35,175 bases of DNA from an uncultured Oscillospiraceae bacterium (GCA_910578965.1 CAJTSP010000010.1:1-35175), one strand, 5' to 3'. Positions 6,444 through 15,284 are shown, counted from the stretch's first letter. A program made the numbers and translations. Notes: generated by a model from the sequence alone, not told the origin.

Positions 6444-8708
6444 ATGGGCAAGATCCAATTTATCAACGAATATCCCGCCGACGAGGCCTTTACGCTCGAC
6501 AAACGCGTCCGGCTTTTGCGCGAGCGCAAGCTGGCCCAGACCCAGGAAAAGATCGAGCTGGAGGGCGGCCTGGACGAGGACGACTACGGCCGGGTGGTCG
6601 CCCCGGACGACTTTTATTTTGAGTTTGTCCCCAACAACGACAACGGCAGCTACTACGGCTACGAGGGCTGGCGCACCAACTACTGCAAGCTGCTGGACGA
6701 GCATCCCCTTTACTGCGACCCCCTGGACGCCTTTGTTGGGCGCGGCTTTTTCTTCATGACCCGGCAGAAGGGCGCCATCTGGAACCCCGACCTGCCCTAC
6801 GACGAGCTGAAAAAGGCCTTTGACGAGTACAACATCATCTGCGGCATCGGCTCGGACGGGCACTTCACCCCCGACCTGCGGATGGGCTTTGCCATGGGCT
6901 GGGGCGGCATCCTGCAAAAGCTCAAAAAGTACCAGGCTATCAACAGCGGCCCCGAGCACGCCGAGTTTTACGAGAGCGAGATCATGGTGGCAGAGCACAT
7001 CATCGCCTTTTTGCACCGGATGGCCGCCGAGATCACGGCGCTGGCTGGGCAGGAGCGCAACCCGTACCTAAAGCAGAACCTTGCCGAGATGGCCGCCTGC
7101 AACGAAAAAATTGCCGAAGGACCGCCCGAGACCCTGCGGGAATGCATCCAGTGGATGTGCTGGTTTAGCTTTTTCAGCCGGTTGTACAACCGCGGCCCCA
7201 GCGGCGGCCAGTTGGACGAGCTGCTGCGTCCCTTCTACGAGGCCGACATCGCGGCCGGGCGGATCGACGACGAGACCGCCAAATTCTACATTGCCTGCCT
7301 GTTTTTGAACGACACCCGCTACTACCAGTTAGCCGGGCCGGACGACGAGGGCAGGGACATGGCCAGCCATATCAGCTACCTGATCTTAGAGGCGGCCGAC
7401 TGGATCAACATCGCCTGCAACCTCACCGTGCGGGTGCACGACAACATGAACGAGGACTTTTTTCACAAGAGCGTCTACTACCTGTTCAAGAACAAAAACG
7501 CCTGGCCGCGGTTTTCGGGCGACAACAGCCTGGTCAACGGCTTTATGCGGCTAGGCTACGGCCAAAAGCTGGCCCGCAAACGGCTGGCGGCTGGGTGTAG
7601 CTGGATGAGCATCCCGGGCATGGAGTATACTCTCAACGACCTGGTAAAAATCAACGTTGCCAAGGTGTTTGAGGTGGCCTATTTTGAGATGATGCGCGAG
7701 GCCGGCCAGACCCCGCCCAGCACCGATGTGCTCTGGCGGAAGTTTGAACAGCACCTTGCCGTTGCGGTGGACACCACCGCCCACGGCATCCTGTTCCACC
7801 TGCGCAACCAGGACAAAAACGAGCCCGAGCTTGTTTGCAACCTGCTGAGCCAGGGCCCGGTGGAGGAGGGCGCCGATGTAACCAAGACGGCGCGCTACTT
7901 TAACATGTGCATGGACGGCGCGGGCATTGCCACCGTGGCCGACAGCTTTGCCGCCTGCGAGCAGCGCATTGAGCAGGAGCACAAGATCACCTGGGAGGCC
8001 CTGACCCGCCAGCTTGAGCTGGACTGGAAGGACATCGACGGCGAATACATCCGCCAGATGATGCTACACAGCGCGCGGTACTGCGGCGGCGACACCCTGG
8101 CCGACCGCTGGGCGGTGCGGGTCAACGAGCTGTTTACCCGGCTGGTGCGCGGCGAGGTGGAGGTCATCCGGGCCAAAGCGCCGGACTACCCCGCCATCCA
8201 GTTTATCCCGGGCTGGTTTAGCTGGTCCAACACGCTGGAGTTTGGCAGCCATGTACGGGCCACCCCCAACGGCCGGCACAATGGCGAGGCGATCAACCAC
8301 GGGGCCAACCCCACCTTTGGCTACCGGCGGGACGGCGCGGTAACCGCCATGGCCAACAGCATTGCCAGCGTGCAGCCCTTTTACGGCAACTGCGCGCCGG
8401 TGCAGTTGGAGCTGGACCCCAACCTTGCCAACACCCCCGAGGGGGTGGACAAGATGGTGGCGATGATCCGCACCATCCTGGAGACCGGCAACACCCTGCT
8501 AAACATCAACATCATCGACAAACACAAGGTGCTCGAGGCCCACAAGGACCCCGGCAAATACCCCGACCTTGTGGTGCGGGTCACCGGCTTTACCGCCTAC
8601 TTTGCCATGCTGAGCCCCGAGTTCCGCCAGTTGGTGGTCGACCGCATCCTGGCGGTAAACGGGGAGGACCCACTCATGCCCGAGCTCTGCCCCAGCAGCG
8701 GTTGCTGA
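6444..8708 (+). CDS. Glycyl radical enzyme of unassigned type, non-canonical active site
   Basis: A 754-residue member of the pyruvate formate-lyase-like superfamily. The C-terminal glycyl radical motif is RVTGFTAYF with Gly715 as the radical site, in the normal position about 40 residues from the end. The catalytic cysteine loop is GCSWMSIPG with Cys385. Choline lyase, diol dehydratases, hydroxyproline dehydratase and isethionate lyase have GCVEP-like loops in which the Glu two residues on is the base; here that position is Trp. Other landmarks are GHFTPDLRMGFAMGWGG (about residues 138-155) and FGSHVRATPNGRHNGEAINHG (about residues 596-616). The last residues carry two cysteines (LCPSSGC). 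It follows its activase by 98 bases and lies opposite a TRAP transporter. The substrate is unknown. I am sure of the superfamily, not of any named reaction. Confidence 0.93.
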   Translation: MGKIQFINEYPADEAFTLDKRVRLLRERKLAQTQEKIELEGGLDEDDYGRVVAPDDFYFEFVPNNDNGSYYGYEGWRTNYCKLLDEHPLYCDPLDAFVGRGFFFMTRQKGAIWNPDLPYDELKKAFDEYNIICGIGSDGHFTPDLRMGFAMGWGGILQKLKKYQAINSGPEHAEFYESEIMVAEHIIAFLHRMAAEITALAGQERNPYLKQNLAEMAACNEKIAEGPPETLRECIQWMCWFSFFSRLYNRGPSGGQLDELLRPFYEADIAAGRIDDETAKFYIACLFLNDTRYYQLAGPDDEGRDMASHISYLILEAADWINIACNLTVRVHDNMNEDFFHKSVYYLFKNKNAWPRFSGDNSLVNGFMRLGYGQKLARKRLAAGCSWMSIPGMEYTLNDLVKINVAKVFEVAYFEMMREAGQTPPSTDVLWRKFEQHLAVAVDTTAHGILFHLRNQDKNEPELVCNLLSQGPVEEGADVTKTARYFNMCMDGAGIATVADSFAACEQRIEQEHKITWEALTRQLELDWKDIDGEYIRQMMLHSARYCGGDTLADRWAVRVNELFTRLVRGEVEVIRAKAPDYPAIQFIPGWFSWSNTLEFGSHVRATPNGRHNGEAINHGANPTFGYRRDGAVTAMANSIASVQPFYGNCAPVQLELDPNLANTPEGVDKMVAMIRTILETGNTLLNINIIDKHKVLEAHKDPGKYPDLVVRVTGFTAYFAMLSPEFRQLVVDRILAVNGEDPLMPELCPSSGC

Positions 8709-9013
8709 GCCGTTTGCCAAAGCGCAGGCCCCAATACCCGCCGGCGCAGCGATAAATGTGGGACTAAAAATATACCGTACCGCCAAAAGGGTCGGTGCGA
8801 TGCGTACCCGGGAATGCCCAAGCCGGGGATATATCCGCCGGCCGGGCAGGGGGGGAGCAATCCCTCGATGCCCGCCCGGCGGGCTCCCTGCCCCGATACC
8901 CTTCTGAAGCTCCCCTGCCCCTTTGGCCGGCAATAACCCCTTGGAACGGGCGCTCCTTGCAAACCGCAAACCTATAGGCTCTAAACAAAATCCGACAAAG
9001 GGAGGTTTTTTGC
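8709..9013 (+). promoter_or_regulatory. Intergenic region with a long structured element before the bicupin gene
   Basis: In this 305-base gap a large hairpin spans 8834-8883. The outer stem is 8834-8848 with 8869-8883 (one C-C mismatch, one G-U pair), and the inner helix is closed by a GCAA tetraloop at 8857-8860 (GGGA/TCCC). No T run follows, so it is not a simple terminator. The flanks 8750-8780 and 8970-9000 are A-rich. The bicupin start at 9014 is served by AAAGGGAGG. No riboswitch family was recognised. Confidence 0.45.
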
Positions 9014-9802
9014 ATGCCCCTACCCGTAAAGCTCAGCGATATTCAAATGGTGACGCTGGAAAGCCAGCCCGCCGCCCCGTGCTCTAAAGAGCTGCTGCCC
9101 GGCGAGATTCCCGGCGCGTCGGTCTTTCACCACACCCTGCCCGCCGGCGGCAGCCTTGCTTTGCCCGGCCAGAAAGAGTTTATCCGCATCCTGTTTTTGT
9201 GCGAGGGCAGCGCGGGCTTTTCGGCCGCCGGCAAAAGCTTTTTGTATAGCGAAAAGGCCATGTTTACCGCAAGGCCCGAGAGCGACGTGCAGATAAAGGC
9301 CAAAACCGGCGCCGTGCTGCTGGAAATCCGCTGGGCGATGAACGAGAGCGACCTTGCCGACCTTGCGGCCAGCAAAGAGGATTTCCCCCTCACCCAGGCC
9401 TATGCCGCCTGCCCCCAGTACCGCGACTTTTTCAAGAGCGAGACCACCATCAGCCGGGCCATCCTCAAGCAGGGGGTGATCCCCCGGTTTGCGATGGGCA
9501 GCGTAGAGGCCAAGGGCGATGACCTGGTGGGCCAGCATGCCCACCCGCTGCTGGACCAGTTCTTTTTCAGCTTTCCCGAAAACGACATGGACCTGCTGAT
9601 CGACTGCCGCATCTGCCCCATGAAGGGCAACACCCTGCTGCACATCCCTTTGGGCAGCAACCACGGGGTGATTGCCCGGGGCAGCCAGCGGATGCACTAC
9701 CTTTGGATCGACTGCACCCCCCAAAGCATGAAGGAGGAGGCGGTGGCCTACCTCAACGAGGTGCACCAGGAGACCGGCCTGCACGAAACGCTGGACGGCT
9801 GA
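9014..9802 (+). CDS. Bicupin protein of unknown function
   Basis: A 262-residue protein with two cupin-like halves. The C-terminal half, about residues 160-240, holds a recognisable metal cupin: VGQHAHPLLDQFFFSF supplies the HxH histidines, with Gln where Glu is usual, and GNTLLHIPLGSNHGV is the second motif (G...PxGxxH). The N-terminal half has a degenerate cupin fold (LPAGGSLALPGQKEFIRILF, then a GSAGFSAAGKSF turn) without the metal ligands. Such proteins are isomerases, dioxygenases or sensors; there is no helix-turn-helix. It is 19 bases upstream of the mannose-6-phosphate-isomerase-like gene, so they are cotranscribed. A role in handling the radical enzyme's substrate or product is inferred from position only. 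Confidence 0.75.
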   Translation: MPLPVKLSDIQMVTLESQPAAPCSKELLPGEIPGASVFHHTLPAGGSLALPGQKEFIRILFLCEGSAGFSAAGKSFLYSEKAMFTARPESDVQIKAKTGAVLLEIRWAMNESDLADLAASKEDFPLTQAYAACPQYRDFFKSETTISRAILKQGVIPRFAMGSVEAKGDDLVGQHAHPLLDQFFFSFPENDMDLLIDCRICPMKGNTLLHIPLGSNHGVIARGSQRMHYLWIDCTPQSMKEEAVAYLNEVHQETGLHETLDG

Positions 9803-9821
9803 ATACAGAAAGGAGCAACCC

Positions 9822-10946
9822 ATGGAACAGGCAAGGGAACCCGCGGGCCTGCCCGCAAAGGATTTTCCGTTTTTGCTGGACAATCCCCGGGCCTGGCGCA
9901 CCTATCTGGGCGGGCGCGGGCTGGATGAGCTGCACGGGAACCCCGGCGGCGAAAACGGGCACTTCCCCGAGGAGTGGGTACTTTCTACCGTGGCGGCCCG
10001 CAACGCCGGCCGGGAGGAATTTGCCGAGGAGGGGATGGGCCACCTGCGCGGCAGCAGCCTCACCCTTAAAAGCATTTTGGAAGCCGACCCCGAGGGCTAC
10101 CTGGGCCGGGGCCATGCCGAGCCCTCGCTGGGGGTACTGGTCAAGCTGATCGACAGCGCCGAGCGGCTGACCGTACAGGTGCACCCCGACAAGCCGGCCG
10201 CCCTGCGGCTGTTTGGCAGCCCCTATGGCAAAACCGAGTGCTGGCACATCTTAGGCGGCCAGGCGGTGGGCGGGCAAGAGCCCTGCATCTATCTTGGCTT
10301 TAAGCCCGAGGTAACCCGCCCTGTTTGGGAGGAGCTGTTCCGGCGGCAGGACATCCCCGGCATGCTGGCCGCCATGCAGCGCTACCCGGTACGGCCGGGC
10401 GATACCATCCTGATCGAGGGCGGCATGCCCCACGCGATTGGCGCAGGCTGCTTTCTGGTAGAAATCCAGGAGCCCACCGATTATACCATCCGGGTGGAGC
10501 GCACCACCCCCAGCGGCTTTGCCGTGGCCGATTCCATGTGCCACCAGGGCCTTGGCTTTGAGCGGATGTTCGACTGCTTCCATTATGAGCCGATGGCCCG
10601 GGAGGAAATTTCCCGCCGCTGGTTTATCCGCCCACAGCCCCTGCAAAGCACCCCGGGCGGGCGGATCACCCGGCTGATCGGGTACGGCAGCACCCCCCTC
10701 TTTTGCCTAGACGAGCTGCTGGTAACCGGCAAGCTCGCCCTGCCGGCCGGGGAGGATTTTTACGGCCTGTATGTGCTGGAGGGCAGCGGCCGGCTTGCCG
10801 CCGGAGAGAAGGCCCTTGCCCTGCACAAGACCGACCAGGTATTTGTGCCCTGGCAGGCCGGCAGCCTTACGCTGGAGTGCACAGAAAGCGCTCCCTTGCG
10901 GCTACTGCGGTTTTACGGCCCGCGCCGCCCCAATAGCGCTGCCTGA
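9822..10946 (+). CDS. Class I mannose-6-phosphate isomerase-like protein
   Basis: A 374-residue zinc-dependent isomerase of the cupin-fold PMI type. The metal ligands are visible: Gln and His in VQVHPDK, Glu in GKTECWHIL and His in GGMPHAIGAG. EIQEPTDYTIRVER after the last ligand is a family signature. Classical activity is interconversion of mannose-6-phosphate and fructose-6-phosphate in the cytoplasm. AAAGGAG upstream of the ATG fixes the start. It directly follows the bicupin gene and ends before a bidirectional terminator, closing the plus-strand cluster. In this context it may act on an unusual sugar or sugar acid rather than mannose-6-phosphate; the sequence cannot decide. Confidence 0.87.
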   Translation: MEQAREPAGLPAKDFPFLLDNPRAWRTYLGGRGLDELHGNPGGENGHFPEEWVLSTVAARNAGREEFAEEGMGHLRGSSLTLKSILEADPEGYLGRGHAEPSLGVLVKLIDSAERLTVQVHPDKPAALRLFGSPYGKTECWHILGGQAVGGQEPCIYLGFKPEVTRPVWEELFRRQDIPGMLAAMQRYPVRPGDTILIEGGMPHAIGAGCFLVEIQEPTDYTIRVERTTPSGFAVADSMCHQGLGFERMFDCFHYEPMAREEISRRWFIRPQPLQSTPGGRITRLIGYGSTPLFCLDELLVTGKLALPAGEDFYGLYVLEGSGRLAAGEKALALHKTDQVFVPWQAGSLTLECTESAPLRLLRFYGPRRPNSAA

Positions 10947-11052
10947 GCAGGGCCCGCCCCAAAGGCAAACGCGCCGCCTTAACCCACAAAAGGCACGCCG
11001 GCCCTGCCCCGTACATACCGGCCGCTTTTCGCCCGCGGCCCCGGGCATACAA

Positions 11053-11090
11053 AAGGCCCGCCCCCCTGTTTTATCCGGGGGGCGGGCCTT
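11053..11090. terminator. Bidirectional terminator between the isomerase gene and etfA
   Basis: A perfect 14-bp stem (11053-11066 with 11077-11090) closes a 10-base loop. It is flanked by AA on the left and TTGTTT on the right, between convergent genes ending at 10946 and 11152. Confidence 0.88.
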
Positions 11091-11151
11091 GTTTGTGCTT
11101 TGGGCGCGGCGGGGCGGATGCCCCCCTCCCGCGCCTGCGGCGCCAAGGGCT

Positions 11152-12249
11152 TTACGCCTTGAGCGCCTTGATGGCCTCGATGAGCTGGGGAACGACCTTG
11201 AACAGGTCGCCGCAGATGCCATAGGTGGCCGCCTGGAAGATGGGGGCGGTCTCGCTCTTATTCACCGCCACGATGCACTCGGAATCCTGCATGCCGGCCA
11301 GATGCTGGATGGCGCCCGAGATGCCGAGGGCAACGTAAAGGCGCGGATGTACGGTTTTGCCGGTCTGGCCCACCTGGTGGCTGGCGTCGATCCAGTCGGC
11401 GTCCACCACCGCGCGGGAGGCGCCCACAACGCCGCCCAATACGCTTGCCAGCTCCTCGGCCAGCTTGATGCCGGCCTCGGGGTCCTTGCTGATGCCGCGG
11501 CCCACCGACACGATGACGTCCGCGCCGATGAGGTCCACCATCTGCTTGGCGGTCTTTTCAACGCTGAGCACCTCGGTCTTGAGGTCAGAGGCGGCCAGGG
11601 CCACCGCCACCTTTTCGACCACGGTTTTGGCCGCGCCGGCCTCGTCAAAGGCCTGGGTCTGCATCACGCCGGGGCGCACGGTGGACATCTGCGGGCGGAA
11701 CCGCGGGCAGATGATGGTGGCCATCAGGTGGCCGCCAAAGGCCGGGCGGGTCATCTTGAGGTTTTTGTTCTCCTCAAACTTGGTGTTGTCCACATCGATG
11801 GTGGAGCTCTTGCGCAAAAAGTCCTTGTACTTTTCCACGTCCACGTCCAGGTGGGTGCAGTCGGCGGTCAGGCCGGTGTGCAGCCTCGCAGCGCAGCGGG
11901 GGCCCAGGTCGCGGCCGATGTTGGTGGCCCCGATCAGGAAGATCTCGGGCTTTTTGTCCTCGATCAGGTCGCACAGCACCTTGGTGTAGGCGTCGGTGGT
12001 GTAGGTTTCCAGCAGGTCGTGCTCGGCATAGTAGACCCGGTCGGCCCCGTAGCCGCCCAGGCTTTTCAAAAACTGCTCGTTGACCCCCTTGCCCAGCACC
12101 ACGCCGCACAGCTCGACGCCAAGGTCGTCCGCCAGCTTGCGGCCCTCGCTGAGAAGCTGGTAGCTGGTGGACATGATGACGCCCTCGCGCTGCTCGCAAA
12201 ATACCCAGACGCCCTTAAAGGCGGCCGTATCCTTACTATCAAAAGCCAT
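11152..12249 (-). CDS. etfA: Electron transfer flavoprotein alpha subunit
   Basis: A 365-residue EtfA. The C-terminal FAD-binding domain is clear: VGRGISKDPEAGIKLAEELA, GASRAVVDADWIDASHQVGQ, TGKTVHPRLYVALGISGA and IQHLAGMQDSECIVAVNKSE in order from about residue 230 to 330. With EtfB and Bcd it forms the complex that couples crotonyl-CoA reduction by NADH to ferredoxin reduction. The start has GGAGAAGGAAC upstream. It is the last gene of the butyrate operon, 19 bases after etfB, and is followed by the 11053-11090 terminator. EtfA length and domain order are normal; no defect seen. Confidence 0.97.
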   Translation of the reverse strand: MAFDSKDTAAFKGVWVFCEQREGVIMSTSYQLLSEGRKLADDLGVELCGVVLGKGVNEQFLKSLGGYGADRVYYAEHDLLETYTTDAYTKVLCDLIEDKKPEIFLIGATNIGRDLGPRCAARLHTGLTADCTHLDVDVEKYKDFLRKSSTIDVDNTKFEENKNLKMTRPAFGGHLMATIICPRFRPQMSTVRPGVMQTQAFDEAGAAKTVVEKVAVALAASDLKTEVLSVEKTAKQMVDLIGADVIVSVGRGISKDPEAGIKLAEELASVLGGVVGASRAVVDADWIDASHQVGQTGKTVHPRLYVALGISGAIQHLAGMQDSECIVAVNKSETAPIFQAATYGICGDLFKVVPQLIEAIKALKA

Positions 12250-12268
12250 TTGTTCCTTCTCCTCTCTC

Positions 12269-13069
12269 TCAGATCACCTGTTTGTCGTGCAGGATGCCCA
12301 CCAGCTTTTCGCAGGCGGCCTTGTCGGCCCCCTCCATCATGGTGCCGGCGCCCTTCTGCGGCGGGGTGAAGGATTTGTAAACGTTGGTGGGCGAGCCCTG
12401 CAGGCCGATGGTGTCGGTGTCGATCAGGGGATCGTTCTTGAGAGCCTCGTAGTCGTACACCTCATAGGGCTTCTGGTAGCAGTCCCAGATGCCGCCCACG
12501 CTCATGTAGCGGGGCTCGTTCAGCTCCTTGATGCAGGTCAGCAGGCAGGGGGTCTGCACCTTGATCTTCATAAAGCCGTCCTCCAGCATCCGCTTGACGG
12601 TAAGGGTGTTGCCCTCCTTCTGGATGTCGGCCACATAGGTCACCTGGGGCAGGCCCAGCTTTTCGGCGATCTGCGGGCCCACCTGGGCGGTGTCGCCGTC
12701 GATGGCCTGCCGGCCGCAGAAGACGATGTCCTCGGGGCCAACGCCCACCTTTTTGACCGCCGCGGCCAAAATCTGGCTGGTGGCGTAGGTGTCGCTGCCG
12801 CCAAACTCACGGCCCGAGACCAGCACCGCCTTGTCGCACCCGCGGGCCAGCAGCTCGCGCAGCATCCCCTCGGCCGGGGGCGGGCCCATCGAGACCACCA
12901 CCACCTCGCAGCCGGTCTCGTCCTTGAGCTTGAGGGCGGCCTCCACCGCGTTCAGGTCGTCGGGGTTGGTGATGGTGGCCATCGAGGCCCGGTCCAGGGT
13001 GCCGTTCTCGTTGACCGAGACCTTGCCGGAGGTATCCGGCACCTGCTTGACACAAACAATCGCTTTCAT
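12269..13069 (-). CDS. etfB: Electron transfer flavoprotein beta subunit
   Basis: A 266-residue EtfB. Characteristic stretches are MKAIVCVKQVPDT at the start, DLNAVEAALKLKDE around residue 38, FGGSDTYATSQILAAA around residue 88, and FCGRQAIDGDTAQVGPQIAE around residue 107, which lines the beta-FAD site of bifurcating Etfs. The later LPQVTYV strand is also typical. In bifurcating complexes NADH is oxidised at this FAD. It lies between bcd (20-base gap) and etfA (19-base gap), with AGAGGAGGAG before its ATG. The bcd-etfB-etfA order is the usual clostridial one. Confidence 0.97.
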   Translation of the reverse strand: MKAIVCVKQVPDTSGKVSVNENGTLDRASMATITNPDDLNAVEAALKLKDETGCEVVVVSMGPPPAEGMLRELLARGCDKAVLVSGREFGGSDTYATSQILAAAVKKVGVGPEDIVFCGRQAIDGDTAQVGPQIAEKLGLPQVTYVADIQKEGNTLTVKRMLEDGFMKIKVQTPCLLTCIKELNEPRYMSVGGIWDCYQKPYEVYDYEALKNDPLIDTDTIGLQGSPTNVYKSFTPPQKGAGTMMEGADKAACEKLVGILHDKQVI

Positions 13070-13089
13070 CTCTGTGTACTCCTCCTCTC

Positions 13090-14262
13090 TTACTTCACAC
13101 CCAGGTTGCCCGAGATGACCATCCGCTGCACCTCGCTGGTGCCCTCATAGATCTCGGTGATCTTGGCATCGCGCATCATACGCTCGATCGGGTAATCGCG
13201 GGTGTAGCCGTAGCCGCCAAAGAGCTGCAGGCAGCGGCGGGTGACGTCGCTGGCGTTTTCGGCGGCAAAGAGCTTGGCCATGGCGGCCTCCACGGTGTAG
13301 CGGTCCTTAAGGCCGTTGTTCACGGCCTGCTTTTTGCAGGCGGCGGCGTACACCAGGTACTTGGCGGCCTGGGTCTTGGCGGCCATGTCGGCAAGCTGGA
13401 ACTGGGTGTTCTGCTGCTGGCTGATGCGGCGGCCGAACTGCACCCGCTCGGAGGTGTACTTGATGGTCTCGTCGATGGCGCCCTCGGCAATGCCCAGCGC
13501 CTGGGCCGCGATGCCGATACGCCCGCCGTCCAAAGTGCCCATGGCAATCGAGAAGCCGCGGCCCTGTTTGCCCAGCAGGTTCTCCTTGGGCACGATGCAG
13601 TCCTCAAAGATCAGCTCGCAGGTAGAGGAGCCGCGGATGCCCATCTTCTTTTCGTGCTTGCCCACCTTAAAACCAGGGAAATCCCGCTCCACAATAAAGG
13701 CGCTGATCTCCTTGCTCTTGCGGCCGCGCTTGTCCACCACCGTGCCGGTAATGGCAAACACTACAAACACATCGGCGTAGCCGGCGTTGGTGATAAAGAT
13801 CTTGGAGCCGTTCAGCACCCAGTGGTCGTCCTCCAGCACCGCGACCGTCTGCTGGCCCTGGGCGTCGGTGCCGGCGCCCGGCTCGGTAAGGCCAAAGGCG
13901 CCGATCTTTTTGCCGGCGGCAAGGTCGGGCACGTATTTGCGCTTTTGCTCCTCGGTGCCGTAGTGCAAAATAGGGTCGATGCACAGCGAGGTGTGGGCCG
14001 AGATGATGACGCCAGTGGTGGCGCAGACCTTGCTCATCTCCTCCACGCACATGGCGTAAGTAAGGGTGTCGGCCCCCTGGCCGCCGTACTCCCGGGGTAC
14101 CGGGATGCCAAAAAAGCCGAGCCCCGCCATCTTTTTGACGTTCTCCAGCGGGAACATCTCCTCCTCGTCCACCGTGGCGGCGAGGGGCTTGACCTCGTTC
14201 TGCGCAAACTCACGGAACAGCTTTTGCGCCATCAGTTGCTCTTTGCTGAGTGTAAAATCCAT
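13090..14262 (-). CDS. bcd: Butyryl-CoA dehydrogenase
   Basis: A 390-residue acyl-CoA dehydrogenase of the short-chain type. MDFTLSKEQLMAQKLFREFA opens the N-terminal helical domain, FGLTEPGAGTDAQGQQT is the FAD/substrate strand around residue 125 and ALGIAEGAIDETIKYTSER lies near residue 245. The catalytic base is the Glu in IYEGTSEVQRM near residue 367. Together with EtfAB it reduces crotonyl-CoA to butyryl-CoA. GGAGGACTGAAGACGG precedes the ATG. It lies third from the end in the operon, with a 133-base hairpin-bearing gap from hbd. Neighbouring thl, crt and hbd make the butyryl rather than another acyl chain length by far the best call. Confidence 0.96.
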   Translation of the reverse strand: MDFTLSKEQLMAQKLFREFAQNEVKPLAATVDEEEMFPLENVKKMAGLGFFGIPVPREYGGQGADTLTYAMCVEEMSKVCATTGVIISAHTSLCIDPILHYGTEEQKRKYVPDLAAGKKIGAFGLTEPGAGTDAQGQQTVAVLEDDHWVLNGSKIFITNAGYADVFVVFAITGTVVDKRGRKSKEISAFIVERDFPGFKVGKHEKKMGIRGSSTCELIFEDCIVPKENLLGKQGRGFSIAMGTLDGGRIGIAAQALGIAEGAIDETIKYTSERVQFGRRISQQQNTQFQLADMAAKTQAAKYLVYAAACKKQAVNNGLKDRYTVEAAMAKLFAAENASDVTRRCLQLFGGYGYTRDYPIERMMRDAKITEIYEGTSEVQRMVISGNLGVK

Positions 14263-14354
14263 CCGTCTTCAGTCCTCCGTTCTCTACTCTGAAAGCGCAG
14301 GGCAAAGGGCGTCCCCGCGCCCAGCGCTTTTCATGATCGGTTCAGGTAGCCCAA

Positions 14355-14385
14355 AACGGGGACAGGCGCGCCGCCCGTCCCCGTT
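14355..14385 (-). other. Hairpin in the hbd-bcd gap
   Basis: A perfect 9-bp stem (14355-14363 with 14377-14385) with a 13-base loop, and only TTGG after it on the minus strand. It looks like an mRNA stability or processing element rather than a full terminator. Confidence 0.5.
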
Positions 14386-14395
14386 CCGGGGCAAG

Positions 14396-15238
14396 TTACT
14401 TGCTGTAATCGTAGAAGCCCTTGCCGGTCTTCATGCCCAACTGGCCGCCGCGTACCATCTTGCGCAGCAGCGGATGGGGACGGTACTTCGGGTCGCCGGT
14501 TTCGGCCTGCAGCACCTCCATGATGGCAAGCACGATGTCCAGGCCCACCAGGTCGCCCAGGGCCAGGGGGCCCATGGGGTGGTTGGCGCCCAGCTTCATG
14601 GCGGTGTCGATGCCCTCCACACTGGCCACGCCGTCGGCATAGATGCCGATGGCCTCGTTGATCATCGGGATCAGGATGCGGTTGACCACAAAGCCGGCGG
14701 CCTCCTCGACCTGCACCGGGGTCTTGCCGATCTCCTCGCTGATCTTCTTGATCTGGTCCACCAGCTCGGCCGGGGTGTTCAGGCCGGCGATCACCTCGAC
14801 CAGCTTCATGACCGGGGCGGGGTTAAAGAAGTGCATGCCAACCACCGGGCGGTCCAGGCCCTTGCCGATCTCGGTGATCGAGAGGCTGGAGGTGTTGGTG
14901 GCAAAGATGCACTCGGGCTTGCAGATGGCGGAAAGCTCCTTGAAGGTCTGCTTTTTGACCTCCATGACCTCCAGCGCGGCCTCGACGATGAGGTCGCAGT
15001 CGGCGCAGATGTTCTCCTTGACGCCGGTGGTGATCTTGGCCAGGATGGCGTCGGCCTTGGCCGCGTCCATCTTGCCCTTGGCGACCCGCTTTTCAAAGCC
15101 CTTGGCGATCTTCTTTTTGCCGCCGGCGGCAAACTCCTCGTTGATGTCGCACAAAGCGACCTCGTAGCCCTCGCACTGTGCAAAGGCCTGCGCGATGCCG
15201 GAGCCCATGGTACCGGCGCCGATAACGCCTACTTTCAT
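14396..15238 (-). CDS. hbd: 3-Hydroxybutyryl-CoA dehydrogenase
   Basis: A 280-residue NAD(P)-dependent dehydrogenase. MKVGVIGAGTMGSGIAQAFA is the Rossmann nucleotide-binding motif. NTSSLSITEI around residue 115 and GMHFFNPAPVMKLVEVI around residue 135 carry the catalytic Ser/His region, and the following GLNTPAELVDQIKKISEEIGK is family-typical. The C-terminal domain has AAGFVVNRILIPMINEA and ends GMKTGKGFYDYSK, the standard ending. It reduces acetoacetyl-CoA to 3-hydroxybutyryl-CoA. AAGGAGGAAGCTGCA precedes the ATG. It lies between crt and bcd, matching the order of the pathway genes in many Ruminococcaceae. Confidence 0.97.
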   Translation of the reverse strand: MKVGVIGAGTMGSGIAQAFAQCEGYEVALCDINEEFAAGGKKKIAKGFEKRVAKGKMDAAKADAILAKITTGVKENICADCDLIVEAALEVMEVKKQTFKELSAICKPECIFATNTSSLSITEIGKGLDRPVVGMHFFNPAPVMKLVEVIAGLNTPAELVDQIKKISEEIGKTPVQVEEAAGFVVNRILIPMINEAIGIYADGVASVEGIDTAMKLGANHPMGPLALGDLVGLDIVLAIMEVLQAETGDPKYRPHPLLRKMVRGGQLGMKTGKGFYDYSK

Positions 15239-15284
15239 TGCAGCTTCCTCCTTAAACTCTGTTTTTTCAAAATGGGTCGCATCC

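Noticed and set aside
6444..8708. Naming the radical enzyme as choline lyase, isethionate lyase or pyruvate formate-lyase
   Set aside because: It lacks the GCVEP-like loop of the first two and the double cysteine of pyruvate formate-lyase; only the superfamily can be supported.
10771..12369. A 532-codon plus-strand open frame
   Set aside because: Antisense to etfA and across a terminator; composition is that of a shadow frame.
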